From positions 62,001 to 126,000 of the forward strand of contig JABWDB010000069.1 of NCBI GenBank assembly GCA_019614645.1: a DNA stretch of 64,000 bases. Reading direction: 5' to 3'. The first letter of the stretch is position 1; the number at the start of each line of letters is the position of its first letter. The DNA is from Stratiolaelaps scimitus (Eukaryota > Arthropoda > Arachnida > Mesostigmata > Laelapidae). Positions 1-16,397 of this stretch are shown here, in pieces. The notes below the pieces were generated by a model that had not been told where the DNA came from, searched no databases, and saw nothing but the letters and a program-made list of their open reading frames with translations. Position numbers and translations under genes: made by a program.

Positions 1-1680
1 TATCCGACTTCTTGGTTCAATGTTGATGTTTGCATGTATTATATTATAGCACATTAGCTCAAGATATCAAGTAAGGTAATGTACCATCAAAGATATTGCC
101 ACGCACATATTTTCGGGGTAAGGCCTAACGCATGAAACACAATGTGGATAATAAGGAGAGTAAGATGATTCATCCAGTTTTCTATCCAGACCATTAGACA
201 TTCATTCGCACGCGAAATATCATCGTAGTATTACCGTGTTCCCTAGATTTTTATGTCCACAAGTCACCCGTCACCTACCTCATCGATAATGATCATCATT
301 GTGCTCGTGGCAGCTGTGGCAAATCTAACATTACATGTATATATATATATTTTTTTTTTTTGCGTTGCCATTACGATTATTATTTGTACCCGTACGCATG
401 GTGGCCAAACAATATCATGGGGTACTTATCCATTTCTCTCCTCTGCCGTTGTCGTGTTCTATACAAACGAAGTGTCTTACCAATGGGCCGTCGCAATATC
501 GGATGTAGCCTACTGACACTAAAATAGGCGGGAAGGAGGTACGCTTTGCTGCGGCGGGGAAAAGCAATGACCGTCTCGATGTCTCGGGTATAGAGGGGAC
601 GTTTCGTTGTCCCAGAGTATTGGCCCGGAGTCAGAGAGGGTGCCAATTGCAACAGGACGAACGAGCCCGAACTGGGGGAAAAAGAAAGATCTCGCGCTGA
701 AACCAACAACTTGCTGCAATATAGCTACGCCAGCAGGGGCTGCAGCTTGGCTCCCCTTTACTCAATGTGCGAGTACATGTTCGTACGGGCATTGCCTCTC
801 CTGGGCCGGGGGGTAGTTGGGACGAGGGGCTAGTCTTCGCTTGCTCTGCACTCTTTGTATCGATAGCGCGGGGGGGGGGGGTCGACGGAGGCATGTCTTA
901 GAGCTGCTATGGCGTTTGGGATTGTGGACGACAGGGTCCAATACCATCCCAATAGCTTGGCGCCGGCGGCGGCCAGCTTTCTCTCTCTCTCTCTCTCTCG
1001 ACTCTCACCCGAGATGATATTCTTTCTTATACACTATATAGTGGCCCCATCTTCTAGCATCTTTTCTTCGCGCTTTTTCTCGCGCGCGTTCTCTCTCTCT
1101 CTCTCTCGCTGTATATATATATATATATATATATATATTTCTCACCATCTCTACATATGAGCCCGTTTATTCTGCTTGTCGTTGTCATCGTCACAACCTC
1201 TATCGTCCCTTCGATAGCACCACTAGTGCTCCTGCCGCGATAGCCTCAGCCTTGAGGCTTTCGAACGATACCGGCCCAGCGATGCCAGTCACTCGAGTCC
1301 AGTCCAAGCATCGTTACCGCTAGCTACTGCTTGTTGCCAGCCGTCCGCAACACTCCCGGATGTTGTTGTCGACACTTTGAGTCCACGAAACGCGAGCTGC
1401 CCCGTGAAGAGGAATGATGCCGAGGAAAGCGGGCGCTAACGGCACCGCGGCCGAATGTCGATCGAGGCTGGAGAAGCTAAACAGAACGAAGAGGAAAAAT
1501 AAAAAAATAGTAGCTAGCCATCGGCCTGGCCTGGCCTCGTGCCACCTTCAAGCCTGAGCTGCCGGTTGAGCGCCAGACCTTTCTCTCAATGTTTTTGGAT
1601 CGAGTCACTAGGGGGTATCTGCCCTCTAAAGGCCGCCTCAGTCCGACAAACGAGGAGCGAGAACTGAAAGCAAGAAAGAG

Positions 1681-1684
<4 letters not shown>

Positions 1685-1711
<27 letters not shown>
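1685..1711. repeat. (GA)n microsatellite
   Basis: An uninterrupted GA run of about 27 bp. Similar GA/CT runs occur near 985, 1090, 5727, 9576, 21710, 26167, 27912, 30312, 32305, 38122, 41740 and 50674. Confidence 0.9.
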
Positions 1712-1714
<3 letters not shown>

Positions 1715-2791
1715 CAGAGCTCTTATTGCGTTCGTTCAGTTCTAAAATGGAAAACGATACAATCCCCGAGTCACATCGGGCGCAACCCGCTTGGACGAGC
1801 GTGGCTCGCCTTCGGAAAGTCGAAATTGCCCAGTAGTCTCTCGGACCTGGACGAAGACTACGGGGTTCGGGGAGCGCTGGGGGTGGGGGGGGTAAAAGTG
1901 CAAGAGAGAAAACTTTGTAGTTTCATCGACTGCGTGGGAAGAACACACCTTGAAGGCTTTCCACTATCATTTGATTAGGATGATAGTGATGAACTCAAAA
2001 TGAATTGTTTTCATTTCTGCGATCTTCGTTTTTTCTCAACGTCTTGGCCGCAGAGACAGTGCGTTATTTGGACGGGAAATGCTGCAGCACTTGATAATGT
2101 CCGAGTACATTGTGTTCCTGGAAATACGCACATGTGTGGGTTTAATACGATTAGATGACGCTGTTTTTTGTTTTTGCTACAATATTATTTCGTTTGTAAA
2201 GTCTCGCCGAGCTCATTTCGCCAGGTTGGTTGCTAGGAAATTGATCATCTTGGATCCATTTTGTTCTTATTTTTCTTTCATTTTCATTAAACCATTGACT
2301 ATCGTCTAGTCACTTCGGCGTACGCCTCAACGAGATACTCCTGCTATGTCGAGTAATGAGCATACACACGAATACAGTAGTGCTGGGGATCGTCTATATA
2401 TTGTTATTACATTCGAGCAATCGATGTGGCTCAATGCATGTTCCAAATTATAATATAAATAGAACACGTAAACAGACGTACGACCCATTTGGTGCTGTGG
2501 TTGTCCTGAGTCCACCACTAGGAAGGGCTGATGCTTCTCTGCTGGATGCGTGGCACACCCACAAAGACCCACACATAGATAGACAGACAGATGTGTGCGT
2601 ACACGCCGCTGTACGGCGTAGGGTTAACGTCGAGGACCTGAAACCATATGTTTCCTCTTCGATTCGAATCCCACAGGGCACATATGAATCGATATGGTCC
2701 TTACTTGCAGATTTGTCAATGTAGTTATTATTCGTATTATGATTGCCACACACAAATATATAATATATATATATATATATATATACACGAT

Positions 2792-2825
2792 CTGCTGTGC
2801 TGATATATATATATTAGCACAGCAG
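2792..2825. repeat. Hairpin-forming inverted repeat with an AT core
   Basis: CTGCTGTGCT and its perfect complement AGCACAGCAG flank a TA-rich core that is itself nearly self-complementary. The full 34 bp can fold almost end to end. A (TA) tract ends just upstream, at about 2785. Confidence 0.85.
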
Positions 2826-4338
2826 AGCTTGGCCTAGGGCTAGCACTAGTGTGCACCTGAGAACATCGATTGTGCTCATTTCGGTACATGGATGCAATTG
2901 GCTCTCGTAGGATTGGCTAGATAGGTTTAGTTTGATGTGGTCCCTTATAATAATGTCGTTCCTTGTATTGCAGGTAAGCCATGACGAATTCGCCAGAAAG
3001 TCCGGTATTTTGACGCCACACAAACTGTTGTGATGATGAAATGAGGATAACTGAACTAATCAAGGTATTCAACGGGAAGGTTTCAAACGTCCTACGAGCA
3101 TTTTTAACTATCTCTTTAGTGCCCCGTACTATATATATAGAATACATGTATATATATATATATATTCACAGCGGTGAAGGTTACGAAGTTGCTCGGTACA
3201 CACATCCCATGATTTTTCACGCCAACTACGGCCACAACTGCTATTCTTACCACAACTACAGGTTCAGCAGAGGGACGTCACGTGAACAAGTGATTTCAAC
3301 ATTGTTCTCCCCTACAACTGCAACAACAGCAACAACAACAATAACTATTAATATTATTACCACCACAATCCAAGACTGGCATTATTTCCGCTATTTAACA
3401 CCTGCTACTTTGTACTATTATTGTTTCGGTCGGATTCCCATCGTAGAATATTGTCACCCGCATCACAGCCAATGAGTGTTTTAGGTCCAAAAATGTATGT
3501 TGTATTTGTCGTTCTGCTGCTGTATTATACTGGCTGTGTTGTTGATTGTTCATTGTTCGCTGTGTCGTTCAACAGGCTAAGTTGTAAACGTTGCATGCTG
3601 CTGCCTCAGTAGCAGTACCAGCAGCAGCAGCAGTTTGTCGTGTCATACCACTTCCTGTGGCGCCAGTCGACTTTGTCAACTATGCGCTGATAGCTTTATT
3701 TCACATTCCTTTATTATATACGATTATTACATTCATGCTCTTACTTAGCAAGCAGCGTTTCGTCGGAGGCGGGCCGGCCGGCCGGCCGCTGGGAGCGGGT
3801 GGAAAATGGCCGTTGTAATGTCTCGACAGTATTGTTGGCGACTATATAGAGCTTCTTTCGACTTCACTGCCTTCTGCCAGCCCCGGCGACGCTAGACTGA
3901 GGTTTGAAGCAGCTCCAAGCCGTCGGCAACTGTCCCCATTTCAGTCAGCTTTTTTGCTTCTCATTATCGTTGCTGCGCGGGGCAGCATCTCGCCTCATGC
4001 GTCTAGCTAACGGGAACAGCTCGAGTTTCCGCTCTCGATCTACCTCATTCATATAGCCAGCCCCAACCCCGCTCGTTTGTTATTCTCTACAGCTGAATTC
4101 TGTGTACGAGTTCAACGAGGAAAGTTTGCGAAGACGTCGTTTATCGATCGACTGCTAGGGTGATCCAGTCGCACTTGGGTAACGGCTCACGACGAGCTGT
4201 TATTGTCTACGATACTGATACTATAGTTGATAGCTGACGGAGCCCCCGCCGTTCTCCTATAAGTCGACATTTGCTGGCACATATCCTGCAGTAGATCCTT
4301 AGACTGCTTCTGCTGCGACGACTACAACAACAACTGCC

Positions 4339-4340
<2 letters not shown>

Positions 4341-4373
<33 letters not shown>
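4341..4373. repeat. (TA)n microsatellite
   Basis: A pure TA run of 33 bp. TA runs of similar size recur about every 2-3 kb through the window. Confidence 0.95.
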
Positions 4374-4376
<3 letters not shown>

Positions 4377-5704
4377 TATAATTGCTATCATTATTAGGAC
4401 TTCCCCACCGTTGTACGCAAATGCCACAGGATCACGAGACGATGTCTTTAGAGGCGTACATTGTCAAAGAAATGCCTTTAACACTCAGTTATTAGGGAAT
4501 CCCATATACGTTCCATAGAGTAACATTATTATTTTGCATTTGAGTATTTGTATGAAGACAGCAATAACGGATTAACGTATCTATATCATATAAGCGTGGT
4601 CATGTTTTGCAAGCTACATCTGGGGAACGTACACGTCCTCTACAAAAGTACACTGAGTTAAACCATACACAAAGGCAAGCAAAACTTAATAATTGAACAT
4701 AGATAATAATTTATGGCACATACGTAAGTATGTTGTATGATGATACCACAGCGAGAAATAGCATTGGACTCATCGCATGGCTATTCATTAGGATTTTTTT
4801 CAGGCTGCCAAATACGAAGTATTGGGTATCAAATGATTGTTTCCCTTCAAGCGGCCAATAGCTCGACTGGCGGGGATTCTTCACTTGATATATTAGTAAG
4901 GCAGCTCAGGTTCGGCTGCCTATTAGGACTACAGTTTTTAACGATGACTCATTCATTAGGGGGAGCGAGTGCGGGTGACACTACTATTAATATAAATTAT
5001 CATTATTATTATAACAATATAGTGAAATGTTGGCAATTCTTCTGCTTGACGAATCGGAAATTGATCCGAAATCGCTCTGACAGCTCTGATGGTCTCGACC
5101 CGGCTTTAGTCCCGCATTCAGCCTTGCTGCTCTATGGTCGCCCCGCGGCTTCACTCGACCGAAATCCCCTTGGCGTCGTTATCGAAAACAGCCTTCAATG
5201 GCATGTCACTAGATTACATTCTACCAATATTAGTCACTGGCGTACAAGTGCAGCGGCGGGCGAATCGATGCGATTATGTGATCGTAATTATTAGAAATAT
5301 TCAGCGGCCTTTGAATGCGCACCCTTGCATTGCTATTTTAGTCCATATTAAATTGATACGAAAACATACGAGAAGTTTCAGGGATAAAGGGGTGTTTCTT
5401 TTGTTCTTCGCTGCGTGAAATATACCTGCATACATTTCGAATAACTAATGAAAAACCTCGCAAGTCTTTATCAGAACTTAAAACTCGAGGCATGAGAATC
5501 ACAACATTTCAAGAACGACAAAATAACCAAAGAGGCATTTTTCTCCATCAATGTTAATATGCGCTGAAGCATATACATAGGTGTACATATATATGCATCG
5601 CTATTCAGGGGACGTTGTAAATTTTTAGCAAGAGCATTCCCACAAAATGAAGGCAGTATCCGGGGTAAACGAGGGGGACCGCATGCGCCAGTCTGCCAAT
5701 CCCT

Positions 5705-5735
<31 letters not shown>

Positions 5736-6804
5736 GCTGGTGAGAGATTTGTCTTGCCCACTCACTCCACGCTCTCTCAGTGGAAAGCGAAGGCCTCTGT
5801 AACGACCGGAGGTTAGAGACCGATGAGGTTGAAGTATTTCACGCATATTGCGCAATGGGCACGTGGCGACATCGAGGTGGCAGAGCAACGAAGATACATC
5901 TCCTAGCTGACTTGTCGACTTGCGCCAAAATTGCCATTTCTAGCACCGAGCACATGGTGGTGTTCGTGATGGTGGCGCCATCGCGTGGTGTTGTTATTAT
6001 AGGCTCATATTGGTATGAGACGCACTGTGAGCCTCATGCGTGTCCTCCAATAGGATGCTTCGTATACGCTATGTGCATAGAACCTAATTGCTGGGTCCTG
6101 CTGTGTGTGCTCAATTGTGGTGCATTGTATCACATCGTCATTCGTCTATTCGTACATGTCATTAAGATGGTTCTCAAATGAAGTGGCATTAAACCTATGT
6201 ATGTCTTACTTGAATATATTTATATCTATGATAATACGCAGACCTTTAACATAGGGTCAAGTAAACCCCCTATTCGTTAAGTAATGTTAGGGTGTGCAGG
6301 CGATAGATCTGAGCATTTCTGCACCTTACTGCAATCCGTTGCTAAAGCTCGTCAATTATGTGAGTTCAACGCGAGCAGAATAGAATTTATATGATTATTA
6401 AACTTGTGCAAGGCAAACGTATACCATTGATTGATCCTAGCAACGTTGACGGACTTTATGATTTTAGTTTTAAAAAAAAACGGATCTATTCGTATTAATG
6501 AAATATGTTTTGCATATCACAAATGTGATCGTTGGGAATTGATTACACATTGCAATCTTGACGGAAGCTCTTGCACATCGTGCGTATGACCTCCGTACCA
6601 GAGATGATATGCTATTTCTGAGGGGACTTGGGGACTTGTTCGTCCCAATTTTCATGGTTGATAGTCCTCTGTCTCCTCTCCTTAATTGACCAAAATATTT
6701 TCCGTCGAAGTCTTGGCCATAAGGTGCATTCCTGTCTCACGTATTCAATCGTGAGAGTCTCAGGGTTACTTTCATATTAGAACTATATTGTAAGTTCTAC
6801 TCAC

Positions 6805-7158
6805 CACAAACAACACGAGTATCATTCTATTCCGGTCGCCCTTGATGGTGCGCTGAACCATTTCGTACGACAGCTCCTTGCGGCCCGCAAGGGACCAACG
6901 CCTCAAGCACTGGAACGAGACATACAATTTGTCCACTGCTTCTTGTCCTGTTTGAGCATCGTTCCGATCATCTCGAGTTGCACTTTGGCAGCTTGTCTCT
7001 GCTTCCGTAAGCTTCGCACAAAATTCCTCTACCCATTTCGTAAACAGAGACTCCCGGTCTGATAACCTCACCGGATGTGAAGCGTTGTGGTTTTGCAGAA
7101 CGCCGACTCTGATGAGATATCGCTCTTCTTCTAAGGAATCCACTAGTCGAATCTATTT
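6805..7158 (-). CDS. Candidate internal coding exon of an unidentified gene
   Basis: About 118 codons are open on the minus strand and end at a strong donor (GTG|GTGAGT; exon end 6805). The encoded text is well mixed and hydrophilic with helical stretches, for example SLFTKWVEEFCAKLTEAE, LYVSFQCLRRWSLAGRKEL and EMVQRTIKGDRN. It lacks the low complexity of most open frames in this part of the window. The acceptor is unclear: AATAG just above 7158 or ACTAG near 7146, neither with a good pyrimidine tract. I do not recognise a family and could not find partner exons nearby. A chance open frame of this length is possible in 64 kb. Confidence 0.4.
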
Positions 7159-10100
7159 TAATTCACAAACTTTCAACAGATGTGTGAGTCTACATCTATT
7201 TTTATATTTTAATGAACGCGTCGATTTCACCGCGGATGGCTTGTTGAAAATTTGGCCACTCTGTACGAATCAACTTACACATAGTGTAAATTTTATAATG
7301 CCTGACGGGTTCAGGCGTGGCCTTTGTCCTTGCTAAGAAAAAATTGGGAGGATCCCTGTGACAGCGGGAATCGCTGTCAAATTGTTGAGGGGACGTCTTT
7401 CATTGTCAATACCTAGAACTAACAGAGACGTCTGAATAAATTAGCTCTGTTATTTGCTATGATAGCTGTCCTCCTAATTATTAATTTAGTCTAAATTCCG
7501 TCACGCTGGTAAATTGCTCTCCCGTTTTGACGCGCACTCGTAAGTCCATAACTCAGCGAGGGCTGGAAGCTGGCTGGAATACACCGTGTGTAGTCCGCCC
7601 GCCAGCAGCTGGCCTAAGCAACTGCCTAAAGCAAAAAGTTGTATCTATCTCGGATTAAGCCGTCACCAAGGCCGATGCTTTGAACCGAAACCTTCTTCTC
7701 CAAGGTCGAAGCGGAAGTCTACAACCTACTTGAGCAATTTTAGATTGTCGATAAATTTCGCAATAACGCAACGAACGATAAGATTCCTTGTTGATGATGA
7801 AATCGTCAGGAAAAAAGAAGAAAATTGCAGCGTGTTCTCTCTCTCTCTCTGTTTTATCAATTTCGAAGCGTGTCTTTCTGGGACGCAGATCGACGGTGGA
7901 TCGATTGCCGATACGTCTACTGTTGTCGTTACTTTTATTGTTGGTGATGTATACAACCCGCTGTCTACATAGCCAACAGGGCTGAGGCAGCGTGTTCTTT
8001 TTTCGAAATTAAATTCACTCTAACCTAATCACAGCGTAGCATTTTATGTGGACCTGTATACTGTGCAAAATTTGTGAGCTTTTCTTTTCTGAAACTCAAC
8101 AACGTAACCACCTTCACAAATCACTATTTCATCATTCAAAATGCATGGTAGACAAAACAGCATCAACCGCCGGTAATCATCCAACATCATTAATTAGATT
8201 TCATTATTATTCCACGGTTTGCACATACGATGTGCCAAGTATAACTTTTGTATTCATAAATATCAACATGAGCTTCGTACAAGTCGACACCTAGCCAAAG
8301 TACCATGTGCAATAACTGAAGGGAAGATTTCCAGTAAGCGCAAAGCCCTGTCCAATGTGTTACGATGTTTGAATTCGGAGCGATTAATAAATTACATTGC
8401 TACGATTTTCTAATGTCATGAGCACGGATGACTAATCTAAGCTTCAACCACTTCTCCTGTGCCGCCGATTGCATATTACTATCGCCGCCGATTGCATATT
8501 ACTATCGTTGTGTTAAAGCGGGACAATCCAACTGACTCATTTGTGGTTGTGCCATTTCGGTTTGGTCACGACGCAATGCGATACGTTTAACGAGATCACC
8601 ATTGTTCAATGATTGTGGTGACCATAGCTGCGGGAGTCTGCACATGCATCATCGTGTGTCGAGAGAAATATATATCCATGTCCGCCCATGTCTGTTTATA
8701 GAGGCACAGCACAGGCATGCATGCTTATATATACATATATATTGTGTGTGTGTGTGTATAGTGAAGGACGGGCGCATCAAGGATCAGCGACCATGGGCTT
8801 CGTCGCTCGTCCTGGGAACAACAGGCCAAAGTCAGTGAGGTGGTCGAGGCTTCGTTAGTCGTTTCAGGCTGTCATGGCCTGCATTTATTGCTGCTCCATT
8901 TGAAAAGGACCACAGTACGATCGTATAAGGGAGCATATGTGCCCATAACAGTACATCCCATATGGAGCAATAGTTGACGAGGAATGCATCGGAAACAAGG
9001 CACAATACAACGCGCACTTCAAATAGGAGGATATCGGAAATTGTCATTTCCAAGCAGGAACTTAACGAGGATATTGCACCGTCAAAGTCCACCAGTGCTA
9101 GCATGCACTGGTGCATTACCAATATAAGGTAAGGTTTCGTCCGGGGACATGCCTTATTCAAGCAGAATTGGACAGTTGTAGAATAATATCGGTGTCTGAT
9201 TCGTTAATTAGCGAATAATACTAATAATAATACACAGAGTAAACATGTTTAGTAAATAATATTTCTACTAATATTTCTCCAAATGATGGTGCGTTTCGCA
9301 TATACATCATACACACACACACACAAATGTCGATACAGGGCAGCATATGAAAGGTATGGACAGCAAGAGCTAGCTAAGAACATCAAGCGGTTGTTCTCAT
9401 CCCAGCCAACAGCGAGCGGAGTATATAAATAAATGACGACGATACGGCTTCTGCTTTTCATTGGCGTTGGCACAGTTCGCCATCATACCGATTCCTGTCT
9501 GTGGGGGTAGTTGTGTTTGAGTGTGGAGTTTCGGGGGTATGATAATCTCTGCCAACACCCCCCCCCCCCCAGCTCTCTCTCTCTCGTTCGCTCGCTGGCT
9601 CGCTTTTTATTTCACGCGAATATCGCTGTCAGCCTTAGTTGCGGGTCTATCACGGCGTGCCTCCCGCAAGGTCGCTGCTCAGCCGCGTACACATCTATGC
9701 CGGCGTCAGACTTTACCACCATCACCACAATCTGTCTGTCTGTGTGCCTAGTCATCTATCTGTATATCTGTGGCCGTGTGCAGAGCACTTAAGTCAACAA
9801 CATCACCCACCATTCGCCGCCGCCGCCGCCACTACCCAGTGGAACCTCGTAGAGCTTCTAGCCTATTGGTTTCTTCATTCAGTCAGTCACTCGGCTTCAT
9901 ATCTCATAGTTCACCCCTCGTGTTGTGATTTCGTCACTCCGACCCGCCACTCCCAGTAATTCCAAGCTTATATCTATCTATAATGCGACTGTCCTCCCGT
10001 GCTACATGCTGTAGTGTACGGCTCATCCTACTTATGTTCGTCGTCCGATTCATGCCTTGGCAGGGCCTTCCCAGGTAGTGGTGATCGCTACCGCTCGTTG

Positions 10101-11425
10101 ACATCCTGTGGGTCTTTGTATGTATGCGCGCGCCCAACTGCACGAGTGTTGCATCTGCGTCTATCTACAGCTGCCTCTCTCCGTCTGTATGTGGGTATCT
10201 GGGATTGTGCGTGCGTGTGTGTGTGTGTGTGCTATAAGAAACCGAAGCAAGTCAGAGGAACGTGCACAACCAGCAAACCCGCACATGCTGAAAATGGCTT
10301 GCCACAGACATCGATTCCGAAACGGCCTTAGGATACGCTGAGGATGAAGCTGAATGGCTCGATTATAGGGAACTGATCGGAGAATTTTCCTGGCCATGAA
10401 CAAGTAGGTAGAGAGGCGATGACAGAGATTCGGCGCCCATAGAGGCGAACGCAATCATTCGACATCCGCATTGACATTTCCAAAAGGACTGCCTCTCAGT
10501 ATCGAACGATGGTGGAACGGTTCGATGAGACTGTTTTATATAGCTAAATGCCGTATCATATTGTTCAGGGCGTCTTTTATTCGAGAAAATGATTCTTTAA
10601 ACATTGTCATATGTCCATGCACAACTTTTTTACACTTTCATGTAGATATTTTATTCAAAACAGCCCATCCTAAATTGTGCCGGTTGGTTTGACGACTTCA
10701 CTTGTATTGGAAAAAGCCTGCCAGATATATATAGCAGACTTCTATTAGTATTAGTGACTGCAATCACGTGAAGTCATTCAGAGCTTTCAGAACAAAAAGT
10801 ATCTAAATTCACCCTTTTATCGATAGAACGTATGATGAAGCTAAACACTTACCGGTGTCTTCTATTTTAATTGAGGATTTCTTCAGCCCCTATTATAAGC
10901 GCTTTGCAATGAATAACGAGAATATGTTATTTTCAAATGTGCGGATATGTGTAATGAACTTAGATTATTTTGCTCGATAATGCCACCCTTTCCTTTTTCC
11001 ACTATTTTCAGACATATATGAATGCATGCATACGAACTTTCGTTCATACAAGTCTATCGCCATTGTCAGCAATCTATAACAGTGTCCTTTTGAAAAGCTT
11101 CCCCCCATTTTTCTTCAGGGAAACTTCCTCGGGAGATTCGTTATTTTGTTATTTGTATTTTTTATTTTATTATTTATATATTGTGATTACTATTATTCTA
11201 TCGTAGTTGTCTCGTTGTGTCGGTGAGGTACACTCCCTGTTGGCAAGTGAAGCTAGTCAAATGCCTAACAATATATCGGGCTGTTGATCGCATGCACTCC
11301 GATAGCGATGGTGGGTTGTCGCGTTCGTTCGAACAGCCACTACGCATTTACTTAGTGTAATTGCACATTAGCCTACTAATTGTTCACGTAAGGGCTACGA
11401 CATCGACCTCGATCAACTTCGAAGA
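7159..11425. other. Intergenic, no recognisable gene
   Basis: Contents are the 23-bp duplication at 8461, GT runs near 8741 and 10211, a C run at 9558 and CT runs near 9576. A 109-codon minus-strand open frame at 8832-9161 has no splice or motif support. Confidence 0.55.
8461..8507. repeat. 23-bp tandem duplication
   Basis: The unit GCCGCCGATTGCATATTACT plus ATC occurs twice in direct succession with no mismatch, which implies a recent duplication. Confidence 0.92.
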
Positions 11426-14056
<2,631 letters not shown>

Positions 14057-15060
14057 TTGACAATGTCTATTTGCTCAAATATTTCAAAACGATTGGAGCG
14101 ATGCGAGACAGTAGATTTGTCTCACTGCTTATTCCACATTGATTTATTCTTGACACGTCAATATGGAGTCCTTAAATTTCGGTCTGCTGAACTGGCGTTG
14201 TGTGATGCATGCGACGTTCGTTCAGAGAGCGTTAAAAACAAACGCCTGTCTTGTTGCATTTTTCGATGCAGCAAAAGCAGTTGGTTTGATGTTTAGAAAA
14301 TCCTAGATGCTTCGTCTACGTTCCGATTCCATTAAGATCAGCGTTCCCCAAGGTTCTACACTTGGTCTACCTTTATATGTATATCAACAGAGTGGTCCCT
14401 ACCGACGTCTGCCTATCAATCACAAAATCCATGTACAACTCACTGAGTTTACCCTTAAATTGAAGCGAAACCAAAAAGCTTCTATTTCGATATTTCCGCT
14501 TAAATATTACTCTGCCAGATGATGATGATCATGTTTGACGGGTTCGATGTTCTCCCTTCTATATTGGCTTGTTGTGTAGGTGAAACCTTTGGTGAACTTC
14601 TCGACTGGGCAGCTTATCGGATTAAGTAATGTTGGCTTGGTCGCAAGTGGCCTGGCGAATCTGTACAAGGCACAATCTCGTGAAGGCGACAATCTCCCAC
14701 GGTATAGTCATCTGGGTGTCTACTCACAAGTCATATATATATATATATCCACCACCTGGAGGTCGCCCAGCGCAATATTATCAGAACAATATTTGGTCTT
14801 CCTCGACGCGATAGCATTACTTCCCAAGTGTCCGGCCATCACTAATTGAATTTGCACAAACTCTATACTTAGCGCGTTGCCTGTTGTACGTTCATACAAA
14901 TGATATTTGCTTCGATGTCCACGGGCCTCCAGACGATCTGTACCAACCTCGCTACCTTCATCACACTGATATTACAGAACGTGCTAAGCGCCCAACCTCT
15001 GTATAAAAAGCCCCCTTTCAAGTTCTCTGCACGGCTCTATTTGGAACTAATTCCAATCGA
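14057..15060 (+). mobile_element. Degenerate non-LTR retrotransposon (LINE) reverse-transcriptase fragment
   Basis: Pieces of a LINE ORF2 appear in order on the plus strand in shifting frames. At about 14,150-14,290 the text resembles the block before the first catalytic Asp (RQYGVLKFRSAELALC, then CCIFRCSKS in place of IFLDCSKAFD). At about 14,340 is ISVPQGSTLGLPLY, the conserved PQGS-LGPLLF motif. At about 14,755-14,850 is HLEVAQRNIIRTIFGLPRRD, the C-terminal motif typical of CR1/Jockey-like elements. Stops and frameshifts break every block, and the YADD box is not recognisable. Related but unreadable sequence may start near 13,200. The clade is uncertain. Confidence 0.65.
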
Positions 15061-16364
15061 GTATTAGGCAATACTCTTCGGTGCACATGTTTTGCCGAGA
15101 TCTCAAAGTTGACATTTTCCCTCGTTAATTAATCTACGTCAATGTTCCGCTGCTTGCCTATCCCCAGTTAGTTATCGTTCATTTACGTTGCATTTATTCT
15201 ACTTACAATGTGATCTTACTCTCATATAGGACAATATTTGCTCATAAAATATATTCTAAATTCGATTTGTTGCCGTTTTATGCAAATATTCATCTTCAAA
15301 TTAAAGAGACATTGTCGATCACAGATTAAACTAGTTTCCAATATTAAGTTAAAATTCAGTCCAATTATGTGCGATCTGCATAAGGTGTCACCGTGAAGCT
15401 AAAGTTTTGAGCAAAACTAAATTAATTCGTTCGTCCCATCGTCGTACGTCGCAACAAAGCGAGATACTTCGCACGTTTAACCAATTAAGTAAATTGCTGC
15501 CAATGGCCCCACGACCTCAGTCGCTTCTGCATTAGGTTTCGTGGAATCTATCATTTATTGCTGTACGTTTGCCAGACTTCAAGTTCTTGTTTCGACATTT
15601 GAGTATTTTTGGAGCGATTTTCGGCTGTTGCGTGCCCAGCTGCGGTTGGTGGCTGTTCTCGTGGATCCACTCTAAATATAATACAATCGACGTCGCGTTC
15701 GTTTCAGACGAATTGGGCGAGATAGGCCCAATTCACGTTGGTGGTTCTTGGGAGAAGGAAGATGTGTGCTCTCCTTCGCGCCTGCTGTGGGGAACTGCAG
15801 CTATACACTAGGGCTATGCAATGGAACTTCGAGGTTCCGGCCGCCATCGGAGGCCTAACGTCGAGCGCAGCTCTGCCCGTCGTCCTCGTTGTGTTCGCGC
15901 CACGAACTCTATTGTAGGTAGATTCACTCCTTTTCTCATCTACGGCGGCGGCGGCGGCGGCTGTCGTCCTACAACAGTGTTGTCTACCCTGCTCCTGCTG
16001 CGGCGGCGGTGGTTGCCGCTGTTGCTGCCTGTTGGCAGTATCGGCCAGTCCACATGGGTCTCCTCCTCCGCTGCTGCTACGGTTGGAGTGAAGCCAATTT
16101 AGCTGAGTGGTTCGTTGGATCTCGCAAATACAGCCATCCGCGCACCCACCCAGCGACCTACTCACTCACTCAATGGCCGCCAGCCACATATACACACACA
16201 TACACACACACATATATATATATATATATGAGTTGCAGTAGTAGTAGTAGTAGTAAGAGTGGCACATACATCGTCCACTGACTCTGTTCCATGGGGACAA
16301 ACGAATGGAGATACGGGTTTCTTCGGTAAAGAACGAAACATATCTAGGGTTGGCCTTGCCCTGA
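15061..16364. other. Anonymous sequence with GGC/CTG triplet runs
   Basis: AT-rich to about 15,560, then GC-richer with triplet runs at about 15,940-16,080. These runs create a 153-codon minus-strand frame (15,704-16,165) full of Ala, Gln and Pro. TA, CA and AGT microsatellites follow at 16,190-16,255. No gene is supported. Confidence 0.5.
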
Positions 16365-16392
16365 CGAGCGTGACCAGCACTGGTCACGCTCG
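16365..16392. repeat. Perfect 13-bp inverted repeat with 2-bp loop
   Basis: The left arm CGAGCGTGACCAG is followed by CA and then the exact reverse complement. This GC-rich near-palindrome can form a stable hairpin. It lies at the left edge of the 205-bp tandem duplication. Confidence 0.9.
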
Positions 16393-16397
16393 CGATA

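Larger units (their letters stand above)
1..6804. other. Intergenic, no recognisable gene
   Basis: This stretch holds CT/GA and TA microsatellites (about 981-1010, 1090-1138, 1685-1711, 2760-2785, 3128-3167, 4341-4373, 5702-5726), the hairpin at 2792-2825, triplet runs near 3310-3345 and a GGCC repeat at 3772-3787. Open frames are short, overlap on both strands and lack splice or motif support. Confidence 0.6.

Noticed and set aside
15704..16165. 153-codon minus-strand open frame with poly-Ala and Gln/Pro runs
   Set aside because: Composition comes from GGC and CTG triplet repeats. No splice sites or known domain.
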